A stretch of DNA of 64,000 bases from Diphasiastrum complanatum (lineage: Eukaryota > Streptophyta > Lycopodiopsida > Lycopodiales > Lycopodiaceae). The stretch covers positions 13,961,658 to 14,025,657 of the forward strand of contig CM055102.1 of NCBI GenBank assembly GCA_029204225.1, given 5' to 3'. The position numbers and the translations under genes are program-made. How positions within the stretch are numbered: position 1 is the first letter of the stretch; each line of letters begins with the position of its first letter. The notes below the pieces were generated by a model. That model was given only the letters and a program-made list of their open reading frames with translations. It made no database searches and was not told where the DNA came from. Below are positions 45,147 to 55,795 of the stretch, in pieces.

Positions 45147-46400
45147 ATGGATTTCCAAGGGAAAGCCAGTCCCATCATGGACAAGCTTGATGGAGCCAAT
45201 TACCATCTGTGGAAGTTTAAGATGAAAACTGTACTAATGGCTAAAGAATTGTATGACGTTGTTACAGGTGCAGCAGAGAAACCCGAAGCAGACGATGCAG
45301 CAATCGCCAGATGGAAGCTGAAGGATGGAAAGGCTTTCGCGCTGATCATCCTCAACATTACGGATACCCAAATCGGCCATGTATCCGAGGCCCAAACATC
45401 GAAAGAAGACTGGGACATCTTGAGCACACTATACGAAGTGCGAGATATAGCTTCCAAGCTACATCTCAGGAAGAAATTTTACTCCCTCAAGATGGCGAAT
45501 GGTGATTCCTACAAAATCACATCAATCAAATAAAGAAAATGCTAAGGCAAATGGCCGCTGTCAAATCTATCATAGACGATCAAGACACAATGATGCAACT
45601 GCTTACAATCTTGCCAAGCTCATACGATAGTTGGGTGATGATCATCACGACACATCCAGAACTGACTCTTTCGAGAGTCATTACTATGTTGTTGCAAGAA
45701 GACACGCGGAGGAATGAATCCTCAAGTTCCTCAGCTGATTCTCACGCTTTATACACCAAAAAAAGCCGACTAAGCAGAAGAAGAAGAAAGGCCTGAAGCA
45801 ATCAAAGCCAGACCAGAAACCAGCACTACACAAAGAACAGTCGAATCCGCAGACGAAGAAGAACCTGTTCTATAGATACTGCAAGCGAAACAACCACAAA
45901 ATTCAAGACTGTCGGATACTGCAAGAAAAGAACAACAACAAGGATTAGTTGAAATCAAGTGACAAATGCAGCTGCATAAGCTCCAACGCCTATTCAAGAA
46001 GCGGATCATGATGTCTTCATGACCAGCCATCAAGGATCATCCGGCGACAGTTCTTGGTTCCTGGATTCCGGAGCCACTCAGCACATGACCAGTCTCATTG
46101 GTTGTTTCGAGTCCTATACACCTTATAGTACCAAGAAATATGTTCACCTTGGCGACAATAGCACACAAGCTATTAAAGGTGAAGCTACTGTGAGATTAAG
46201 CTTTGCAAATGATCAGTCTAAGCTACTTTCTAAAGTCCAGTATGTACCAAATTTATCTACAAATCTGCTCTCTATAAGCAGAATCACAGATCTAGGACAT
46301 AGAGTAGAATTCGAATGTGATCAGTGAAAAGTAATTGATAGGATAGGCAAGATCCTAGCACTCGAAAAGAGACATGGATACTTGTATAAATTAAGTCATT
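45147..46400 (+). pseudogene. Copia gag and protease, frameshifted
   Basis: Gag starts at 45147 (M-D-F-Q-G-K-A-S, G-A-N-Y-H-L-W-K-F-K-M-K). It is interrupted at 45533, resumes at 45539 (L-T-L-S-R-V-I-T-M-L-L-Q-E-D) and decays at 45796. A zinc-knuckle remnant (Y-C-K-R-N-N-H-K-I-Q-D-C, with the first Cys lost) lies near 45873-45915. Protease at 46019-46327 has F-L-D-S-G-A-T-Q-H-M and L-G-D-N-S-T-Q-A-I-K-G. It follows the primer site by about 140 bases, normal for copia. Confidence 0.85.
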
Positions 46401-48148
46401 GTTTTTCAGCCTCTAGTTAGACGCTCAGTACTTTTATTCATGCAAATAAAAGTTTACTTTGGCATTATAGACTTGGTCACTTAAATCATGTTGTTGTACA
46501 ACAAATGTCTAGACAATCTACTGTTCTTGATCTCGACTATCCTTGTGATAAAGTCGAGTTACCTGTCTATCAAGACTGTCTAGTTGGTAAACATGGGTCT
46601 CCTTACAATGCATTGGCTTTCAACAAGTATTGTCATTCCTCACAAAGCAAAAGGATGCCAGCTGACTCTCATGACTCAAGATGGAGATTGATGTTGAGAG
46701 TAAAGAAGACCAGCCTTGATCACTGAGAGCTCAACATTAAGCACACTCAACATTTTCTAAAACACAACCTTCAACACCATTTCACAGAGCTCAAAGGAAA
46801 CTCCAACATTTTAGCATGAGATGGCACTCAAAAACTAGCCTTGATGGTGAGATATGTAAAGTAGCAGCATCAAAAATCCTCATAGCTGAGTCTACATGTC
46901 TCTTGATACAAGAACCGATGACAGTCGAAGAGGCACTCAGCCAATCCGACTCTGATCTCTGGAGAGAAGCTATGGACAAAGAGTATTCCTCTCTGATCAA
47001 GAACCAGATGTGGTCACTAGTCAAAACTCCTATTGGCTGCAATATCATTGACTGCAAATGGATCTTCAAGATCAAATACAATGCCAATGGAGCAATTAAT
47101 CGAAAGAAGACAAGACTGGTAGCACGAGGATTCACTATAGCGAGACTTTCAGTCCAGTAGTCAAACATTCGTCGATCTGAACACTCTTGTCTTATGTTGC
47201 AGCTGCCGACCTCGAAGTACATCAACTTGAAAAACCAGCCTATCTGAATGGAGTTATACAAGAAGACATCTACATGATCCAGCCCGAAGGATACGTTCTG
47301 GAAGGTATGAAAAATCATGTCTATAAACTCCACAAGGCACTTTACGGCTTGAAATAGTCTACCAGAGCTTGGTTTCAGAGGAACAACACATTTCTCATCG
47401 AACAAGGATTCAAACCAAGCACTGTTGATTGCAATGTCTATTCTAAGTCAGTGCAGCAATCCTTCATTATCATCACCTTATACGTGGATGATACGTTGCT
47501 CTTCAGCAACAATACCAATTTGGTCAAGGATTCTAAGCAGATATTGTTTTCAAAGTTCGACATGACTAATCTGGGCAAAGCTCACTTCTGTCTGGGCATT
47601 CAGATCCACAGAGACAGAGCAAGACGACTGATTTACATCACTCAACAAAGGTATTCTCACAATGTTCTTAACAGATACAATCTAATGAATTGTAAATTAG
47701 CTCACTCACCGATGGATCCGTCAAAGGACCAATGTCCCCAGACCAAGCAGGAAGAGGAGCATATGAGAGAGTATTCTTATTGATTGATACTTGGATCTCT
47801 CATGTTCGCAATGGTCTATACAGGACCAGATATCTCTTTTGCAGTAAGCTCACTCAGCCAATATATGACTAATCCTAGCATTACCCATTGGAAGGCTCTC
47901 ATAAGTGTCATGAGGTATATTCGAGCTACCATGGACCAGTGCATCTGCTATGGATATGTCAGCAATGACAATCTTCATCAGCTCAGTGGATATTCTGATG
48001 CAAGTTGGGGAGGAGATGTAGACAATCGTAAGTCCACATCTAGATTTACATTCTTCTTCAATGACGGTCCTATCTCATGGAACAGTCGTAAGCAAACCTC
48101 TATTGCACTTTTTTCTACAGAAGTAGAATACATTGCTGTTTCTCAACA
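46401..48148 (+). pseudogene. Copia pol lacking the integrase core
   Basis: The pre-integrase block (L-W-H-Y-R-L-G-H-L-N at about 46455-46490) leads into only a short remnant. The D-D-E catalytic core is absent between about 46630 and 46810. RT begins at 46816 (C-K-W-I-F-K-I-K-Y, Y-G-L-K, L-Y-V-D-D-T near 47480) and RNase H follows (S-D-A-S-W-G-G, S-W-N-S-R-K-Q-T). RNase H stops at S-T-E-V-E-Y-I-A-V-S-Q, where LTR sequence begins. Stops occur at about 46325, 46415, 47160, 47355 and 47783. Confidence 0.85.
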
Positions 48149-48758
48149 CATTGATTCTTTTGTATTGTCAGTAATAGGTTCATTCCTCTTACAGATTGAA
48201 TTAGCTTTGTAGAGCACGCGGTTTCATCCGCTATTGTCTTGTGCTCTACATCATTATTGCCATGTATATTTTGCTATACTTAATCTGATAATAGCTTTGT
48301 TGTTCTGTATTCAGATTTGTGTCGATATTGCTATGCTTTTCTTCATTCTGTCTGACTCTCTTGTTGCTCAATCTGGTAATATGTTCTTCGCAAATTATTA
48401 TTAGTCTACTGTTGACAACATTCGCGACTGATTATCAGTCAAGCTCAGTCTAGCTCTTCGCGAATCATTCACGACAAATAATTTGTCTAGCTGTTTGCGA
48501 CAAATTATTCTTCTGATGTTTTGTTAATGTTTGGCTATGTAATTAGATCAACTGTGATTTCTATCACTAACGTTTTGTTTGTTTCTGATAGGCGTAGTCA
48601 TGCTTAGGGAAAGAGTAATATAGCTCATTTCGTTGCGTACAAACACTTTCTGTTCGAGTTCGTTTCTTGTTTGAGTTTCGAATTCGCTTCTTTTTCGTGT
48701 TCGTTTTCTTTTCAAAATTTTTTTGTCTCTCACACTCACACACCCTCTTTCTCCAACA
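48149..48758 (+). mobile_element. Copia 3' LTR
   Basis: Partner of 44381-44992. It ends CTCCAACA at 48758. The end of RNase H and the polypurine tract are missing before it, so the element carries a deletion at its 3' junction. Confidence 0.85.
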
Positions 48759-48769
48759 CGATAGAGTAC

Positions 48770-49289
48770 ATTCAATCACAACAAGCATTCATCAACGTTA
48801 TACACAGATAGAAAAGCTGCTACTGTTATATTACACTGAAGCACAATACAAATAGCAATTACAACCAAAAATTGACGCGTAAGTAGGAGGCTCAAATAAT
48901 ACATCTCATGGACGGAGCAACCACTAATCTATGCTTGGATGATCTATTTATAGATTTCATCTGTTTATTAATTACATTGAATGTTTGTCACCTAATCAGG
49001 AAAGCCGTTGTACTTGGAAGTATATGGCTTTTGTGACAATTGTACATAGTATATATACGGTCAACAAATCAGGATCGTTGACGTGGACGAGGACGTACAA
49101 AATCTCTCACTTCGCATTTTATGTGAAGTGGTTTTCTTTCACTTCGCAAATTACAAAAAGTGGCTGGGAATTATGATGAGATTGGTTACCCTTTGTTGGA
49201 GATCAGCCGGAAGTCCGTTGTAGGCGTTCTTCAAATAAATTGGTTGTCTAAGTTATGATTCCAAGGAGGCAACTGTGGGCTTAATTTCC
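48770..49289 (-). mobile_element. Copia 3' LTR (minus orientation), limits approximate
   Basis: On the minus strand a polypurine tract (CTTAAGGGGGGAGAC, about 49304-49290) is followed by TGTTGGAAATTAAGCCC, an LTR start. The far end runs into the 48758 boundary of the plus-strand LTR. No partner LTR is in the window. Confidence 0.6.
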
Positions 49290-49299
49290 AACAGTCTCC

Positions 49300-49960
49300 C
49301 CCCTTAAGGTCACGGTTGATGCCTTGGTATCTTCGTCGGGTTCAGCATATTGAAGAACTTCTAGTGCTTGATCCTGGAAAGCGCTTTGGTGAAGATGTCT
49401 GTGACCATTTCTGTTGTGGAGCAGTATTGAAGGATCACTTGCCCTAAGAAAACTTTCTCCCGAATGAAATGATACTAGATTTCTATGTGCTTGGATTTGC
49501 CATGAAATCTAGGATTCAGTGACAGTGAAATACAGCTCAAGTTGTCACATAGAATGGTGGTAGCATTGAACTGAGTGTGATGTAAGTCGTGAAGTAATAA
49601 CCTGATTCATATAGCTTCTTTTGAAGCTTGCCATGCTGCAATGTACTCTGCCTCTGTCGAAGAAAGTGTAGCTAATTTCTGCTTCCTTGAGTTCCACGAA
49701 ATTGGCCCCCATGCCAAATAGAAACAAAAACCTGGAGGTAGATTTTCTGGTAGAGGCTGTTCCTCTCCAATCTGAGTCGAAATAGCCTCGCAGGACGAGT
49801 GGGTTGATAGCATTTCTATCATAACATAAGATGTGATCTAAACTTCCCTGAATATATTTCATCACTCTGTTTAACGCTTTCCAATGAGAGATCCTAGGAT
49901 TAGACATGAATTGACTTAACGTGCTAACAATGTATGCTAAATCTGGTCTAGCACACAGCA
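49300..49960 (-). pseudogene. Copia RNase H fragment (minus orientation)
   Basis: The minus strand carries the end of RT/RNase H: C-A-R-P-D-L-A-Y, M-K-Y-I-Q-G, F-D-S-D-W-R-G, K-S-T-S-R, W-N-S-R-K-Q-K and S-S-T-E-A-E-Y-I-A. It continues with decayed sequence to the polypurine tract. Two frames are needed to read it. It is cut at about 49955 by a plus-strand element. Confidence 0.8.
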
Positions 49961-52015
49961 TTAAGAAGAAAGGCAAGTGCTTCCATTGTGGTAAAAAGGG
50001 CCATTGGAAGAGTGAATGTCGCAAATTCCTGGTGAAACAAGGCAAGGGAAAACAAAACAAGCAGGTAACCTTGTCGATGAGGGTGAGATTGAAGACTCTA
50101 GCATCTTCATATCTGCATTGTCATCTAATCAAGATAATCAAGTGTGGTATAATGACTCAGGAGCCACAAGACACATGACAGGTAACAAGAATTGGCTCAG
50201 TAGCATGAAAGTGTTGGATAATGGAACGTCCGTTTCACAAGCAAATGACAAGGTGTGCAAGATCAAGGGGATAGGCATCGTTTCAATCCAACTAACCTGA
50301 TGGCAAAAGTAGGATGATCAGAGAGGTACTTTACGTACCAAGTTTGAAGAAAAATCTACTTTCTGTAGGTGTCATTATTGATCAAAAGTTGAAAGTAGAA
50401 TTCGCCCATGATCGTTGCTTTGTGAAGGATGTCAACCAAAAGTTCAAAGTTATTGCGGATGGAGTAAGAGAGTCCAATACAAAATTGTACAAGTTGAATG
50501 CTACAATCAAGGGGCAACATGAACTTGTATCGTCCATTCCATTGCAAACTGAGTTGTGGCATAAGAGGCTTGGTCACTTGAACTTGGGAAGCCTCAGTTT
50601 GATGAGAAAATTGGAGATGGTAACAGGATTGCCTACCATAGAAGATCACTTGAAATCGATGTGCAAATCTTGTGTATATGGGAAGCAGCATCGAGAGAAG
50701 TTCAATAAAGGGGGTGTTGCAAGAGCAAAGAACATCCTGGATTTAATCCACACAGATTTATGCGGGCCTATGAGGACCATGTCCTTAGGTAAAGCCTTCT
50801 ATTTCATGACCTTTATTGATGATATGTCATGTAAGACAGGGATCTACTTCTTGAAGAAGAAATCAGATGCATTTGACAACTTCAAGAGCTTCAAAGCATT
50901 GGTCGAAAATCAGACAGGTAGGAAGATCAAAGTCCTAAGATCAGATAGTGGAGGTGAGTACAAGTCTAATGACTTCAATGGTCTTTGTGAGCAATGTGGG
51001 ATTGAAAGACAATTTACGCAAGCTCATACTCCTACTCTCAATGGTGTAGCTGAGCGTAAGAATCAGACGATTGTGGAAAGTGCCAAATCTATGCTAGTTG
51101 AGATGAAACTACCAAAAGATTTTTGGTCAGAAGCATGCAACACGGCAGTCTATCTTCAAAATAGAAGTCCTACCATTGCCATACCAAAGATAACACTTGA
51201 GGAAGCATTCATGAAGAAGAAGCCAAAGGTGAACCACTTTCGAATCTTTGGATGTAAGGCCTTTGTACACGTTCCTAAGGAAGAGAGACGTAAACTTGAT
51301 GTAAAAGCTATCAAGCGTATATTCCTAGGATATGATGATCGTGTGAAGGGCTAAAGATGTTTTGATCCAGTGGAAAACAAAGTCCATATAAGCCGTGATG
51401 TTATCTTTGATGAATCCAAGATGTATGAAGCCGAGGATGCTGAGAAGATAGAGACATCCAGTGGGAAAGATGGTATAGTGAGAATACCACCTGATGATGA
51501 TCCATTCATTGACCTTCCAAGTGATGAAAAAGAGGATACATCTCAAGATACTACTACTCAACCTCAAGAGATATGTTGGAGAGGTAGGGACAAACCTTTT
51601 GGTGCAAGAAGGATTGAAGTTGCAGGTGACAAACACAAGGAGAAGGATGTACCATGGGATACATTTTTACCAGAAAGCCGATCACCTAACAGGAAGCTCC
51701 CTAAGTGGTTTGAGAGATTGTTGGAGAGCCGCGACATGGATGACTTTCCAGGATCATCTAGCCAGGGAGAGCTACAAAGATCAACAAGAGAGAAGACACA
51801 ACCTGAAAGGTATGAAGCAAATTATGCTCTCTTATCTAGCATTATTCAAAGCAAAGAACCTTCAACTTATGGTGAAGCAAAGGATGATGACATTTGGATC
51901 AAGGCCATGGGAGAGGAGATGGAGTCAATTTCTAAGCATAGCACATGGGACTTAGTAGAACCACCAGTTGGCAAGAAACCCATTGGTTGCAAATGGGTAT
52001 ACAAGACTAAGTACC
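49955..52015 (+). pseudogene. Copia gag end, protease, integrase and RT start
   Basis: The segment starts in gag with the zinc knuckle C-F-H-C-G-K-K-G-H-W-K-S-E-C (about 49978-50020). Protease follows (V-W-Y-N-D-S-G-A-T-R-H-M at about 50140-50180). A long open frame 50314-51354 holds the pre-integrase H-K-R-L-G-H-L-N and the complete integrase core with D-L-I-H-T-D-L-C-G-P, S-D-S-G-G-E-Y and N-G-V-A-E-R-K-N. A TAA at 51352 breaks it. 51370-52015 is the linker and start of RT (G-C-K-W-V-Y-K-T-K-Y-H). At 52016 the RT is cut by the inverted-repeat segment. Confidence 0.85.
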
Positions 52016-53960
52016 ATGATGTAATTTTGTGTACCAATAATTTGTATGAAGATATTTGTGCCCTTGTCACTCTTTTTTGCAAGTTTGTTGTTTATGATGC
52101 TTATAAGTAGTTCAAGTCCCAATAGAATGAGTTATCAACTTTAGGCTACATTGTTTTAGTGCATGGTGGTCTATGACACCTCAAACACTACTCTAGGTTC
52201 TGATTGATCTATTATATTATTTCGGTTCCTTACATTCATGCAATTACTTCTATGTATCATGAATAGTTTTCACATGTGTTGAGTAGTAGCTCTATTTAGA
52301 GTGATTGTGTCTTTATAATAAACCACAAGTAATTATGACTGTGCAAAATGATTTCGGTTGGAAATTATAATGATTCACAGTAACTCCGAACCTTAGTTTA
52401 GAGTACTTCATCATGCATACTAGCTCTTCTTGAAAGAGTGAATATCATTGAAATCATACGATGAGCCAAGTAGAGTGGCTCTAGGCTTGATAGCTCATTT
52501 TTTATATGCAAGATTGCTTACACTACATTCGTTCATCTCTAGGCTATGAATAATGCATGTTCTTTTCAAAACCTGCATCTTAGCCATATGTCTCTTGTGT
52601 TGTACATAAGTCTCAATCATGAGTCTATACCTTTGTGTAAATATGGTGTACTGCACATACTCCGGTTATTTTCATGTAGACTATCTCTGAAACTCTACAT
52701 AGTATGACACATAACAAATCAAGACACTCTAGTGCATAAATAGTAATAGAGCCTTATCTCTTAATTTCGATACAAACAATTTGCATTCATGAACAATCCT
52801 AAAACAAGATTCATCTGGGGAGAACTCTCATTAGTCAAATTCTAGTATTTGAGCCTGAGTCAATCTTCCATTGCCCACTACATCATCTTTTCCCCACACA
52901 TTCTACCAAAATAAATTGTATATATGGCTTGTTAGAGCTGACCATTTAAGGCTTGGTTAGACACCATAGGATGTGCTATTCAAGAAAGTAATGACAAGCT
53001 AGAAATATTAAAGTGTTCGAATATGATAGGAATGGACAAGAAACTTTCAGATGATGAGAGAAACATTGGAGCTTTGTTGAGCTTCTAATCATCAATTGCC
53101 AAAAAAAAATAAAAAATTACAATGTATGGTAAATTTCTTGCACTCATTGAATGAAGCATAACATTATAATTTCTAGCCAAACTCATTTTGCATAGTCATA
53201 ATTACTTGTGGTTTATTATAAAGACACGATCACTCTAAATAGAGCTACTACTCAAACATATGTGAAAACTATTCATGATACATAGAGAGTAATTGCATGA
53301 ATGTAAGGAACCGAAATAATGTAACATATAAATCAGAACATAGAGAAGTAGTGTTTGAGGTGTCATAGATCACCATGCACTAAAACAATGTAGCATAAAG
53401 TTGATTACTCATTCTATTTATTGGAACTTGAGCTACTTATAAGCATCATAAACAACAACTTGCAAATAAGAATGCTTCTTGGTTTCCAAGGGGAGGCTCG
53501 AACCTGGGACCAAAGAAACTTTGGATGCCAAGCTAACCAGTTGAGCCAACCCCGTTGGCACAAATATCTTCATACAAATTATTGATACAAAGAATTACAT
53601 AACCATAATTGCTGGAATAACTCATTAATGAACAAACCCCACTAGCTACTATGAAACTTCTATAGAAAGCCTGAATCTATAGCAGGTATACACACTCTTG
53701 GGAGTGCCAGAGAGGCAACAAAGCTCTTGGATTCCGTAGTTATCAAAGTACCGAGTGTTTCTCCCCAGATGAATAACTCTTTATTTTACATGATCGTTCA
53801 TGAATGCAAATTGCCTATATCAAGCTATGGCTTTATTATAATAATATCCCTGCTTTTATTAAAAATGATGGGAAAACCTAGAATAGTTTTAGAGATATTC
53901 TACATGAAAATAGTTAGAGTATGTGCAATACACCATATTTACACAAAGTTGACCCAAGGC
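52016..53960. repeat. Complex inverted-repeat segment
   Basis: Block A at 52016-52390 is repeated inverted at 53165-53605. Block B at about 52628-52830 is repeated inverted at about 53745-53945. On the left the order is A-B, and on the right, read on the minus strand, it is B-A, so this is not one simple foldback. No coding sequence is supported between them. Block A begins exactly where copia RT is interrupted. Confidence 0.75.
53470..53562 (-). mobile_element. tRNA-derived SINE head (or tRNA-like insertion)
   Basis: On the minus strand, TGGCTCAACTGG (53548-53537) fits the RNA polymerase III A box and GGTTCGAGCC (53504-53495) the B box, about 33 bases apart. A regular cloverleaf acceptor stem cannot be formed, so it is not a working tRNA. 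It is present in the right copy of block A and absent from the left copy. Confidence 0.6.
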
Positions 53961-54229
53961 CATGAAATTCATGAAGGAAAAAATTTCTTCACTATGAAGA
54001 AACAGTTCAAAATCCTAAGAGTACATTTTGGCGAAATGAAGGGCAACCAAAATGTACCAGCAACTATAGAAGGCAAAAAAACAAAGTGATTGCAATGGAC
54101 AAAGTGTTCTGTGGACATCAGAAGTCATCTGTCAATTTCAAGGAGCAAGTAGTTGGGAGTGTATGGCAAAAATCATTTCACGTTCCAATGAGTGGGGCCT
54201 AGTAAGAAAATAAATAAAGTCATTATTTT

Positions 54230-54385
54230 GATGAAGCAACTGGAGTAAGACCACCCAACTGGACAAAGAAGTTCCATGTCTATGTAGATACTTCATCATT
54301 TGCGATAGGTGTATTGTTTAGTCAAAAAGATAGCCAAAATAAAGATTATCTTATCTATTATGCTAGTAGATGACATTCATTGAAA
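54230..54385 (+). pseudogene. Gypsy RNase H fragment
   Basis: The plus strand reads P-P-N-W-T-K-K-F-H-V-Y-V-D-T-S, then A-I-G-V-L-F-S-Q and Y-Y-A-S-R. This is the start of a gypsy RNase H domain (V-D-A-S in active copies). A stop follows. Confidence 0.7.
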
Positions 54386-54439
54386 GCTTGCATTAGAAAA
54401 TCTGCATTATGTTATTGTGCAAGTTAGAGACACCAAAGA

Positions 54440-54800
54440 AGGTACTTAATTGGTACTTGAAGGTGACAAAGGATGCGAAGCAAAATGAGATTGAAGACAA
54501 GAAAGGAGTGAAAACACCTAGAAGGTCAAGAAAATGAAAACAACTTGACAAATATGAGGTGAATTTGGCTTTAATGGATGTGATGCAAGTTATGGAAGAG
54601 CCAAAAACATTCAATGAGCTGTTGTACAAAAGGAATGGCAAAGATGGCATGATGACCTAAATAGATTATACTCAAAAAAAAGATGCTTGAGAGCTGGTTA
54701 GTTGACCCATGTTAAGCAAGCCATTTATTTTAATTGGGTATATAAAATCAAACGTCATGTTCATGGATCACTATACAAAATATGAGAACATTCAACCAAG
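54440..54800 (+). pseudogene. Copia linker and RT-start fragment
   Basis: D-K-Y-E-V-N-L-A-L-M-D-V-M, E-E-P-K-T-F-N-E, then F-N-W-V-Y-K-I-K-R-H (frames shifted) are the copia block just before and at the start of RT. It ends abruptly at about 54800. Confidence 0.55.
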
Positions 54801-55300
54801 GCCAAGAAAATTTGGCACACTAGCATGCATGCAAGCCTTGCGTCGGGATCCCATCCCCAACAACCTAGCCACTTGCTTATCTGCCTAAGCCCAAAACGGT
54901 TGGTATCAGTGAACATCGGATAATGTGCAACCATCACTTATGGAACAAATGTGAAGGACAGGTGAGATCCCATCCTCAACCTAGCCACACCTTGCAACAA
55001 GGATTCCTCCGACACCCTCACTCAAACAAGCACAAGAAAAACCACTCCCATTGATTCTAATACCATGTAGAAAATTTGGCCCACTGGCCACGTGCACACA
55101 TGTGGGCCTATGCATGGGGCTTATATTGAATTTATATCATCTTAAGGGATAAATACCTTCAAAGTTGCCTCGTGGTGAACATTGACCACGAACCTTTTGA
55201 ACAATTGGATGATGTACGATAGTCTATTGTTTGGTCATGTGAGAGAATTGGATTGGCACGAGAGTCATGCTTGATAAGCTCTATCGTGCTTAGCAAATAC
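54801..55300 (-). mobile_element. LTR-like scrap with primer-site remnant
   Basis: On the minus strand GCCAAATTTTCTACA is followed by TGGTATTAGAATC (about 55065-55052), an LTR end and copia-type primer site. AAAATTTGGC recurs at 54806. No gag follows. Nothing else is supported here. Confidence 0.4.
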
Positions 55301-55664
55301 AAATGAGGCCGTACAACCAATCACCTCCAACATCCAGATCGTTTATGAACTTTTTACACACAATACCAAGATCTGCTGCAGAGAGGATCTCACCTCTAAC
55401 CCTCCACTACACAAAGGATCTGAGCCCTAGCCCTCCCTCCAGTGGAGATTTCACAAAAGTCATAAAGATTTGCCACATCATCATCACTGTCCATCAAAAA
55501 AATTTCCATGGGGCAACAGAGAAATGTGGCTAGCATCAAGGCGAGAGAGGTAATAGCATAGCTTGTTTTTGTGTGGTTTTTTTTGTCCTTTTCTTTTTGA
55601 AGTTGTGACTTGTGACCCCAAAAGTGGGAGATCTGAGAAGGCTTGAAGGAAAGTCGGTACACTC

Positions 55665-55795
55665 TTATTATTATTATTATTATTCTATCTTTTTTATTAT
55701 TCCACCAAATCTTGCCTCTCGCCTTCTCTCGCTTGTACCTCTTCTTCCATCCTTCCTTCGTACGAGGAGGAGCGGCAGCAGCAGCAGCAGCAGCA
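55665..55795 (+). promoter_or_regulatory. p23 gene leader with (ATT)n and (GCA)n runs
   Basis: (ATT)n lies at 55665-55684. A (GCA)n run at about 55773-55793 abuts the start codon (GCAGCAATGGGG). The transcription start is not visible. Confidence 0.55.

Noticed and set aside
46791-47405. 204-codon minus-strand ORF
   Set aside because: It is antisense to copia RT with clear RT motifs on the plus strand.
53470-53562. Functional tRNA gene
   Set aside because: A and B boxes are present but acceptor and T stems cannot be paired properly.
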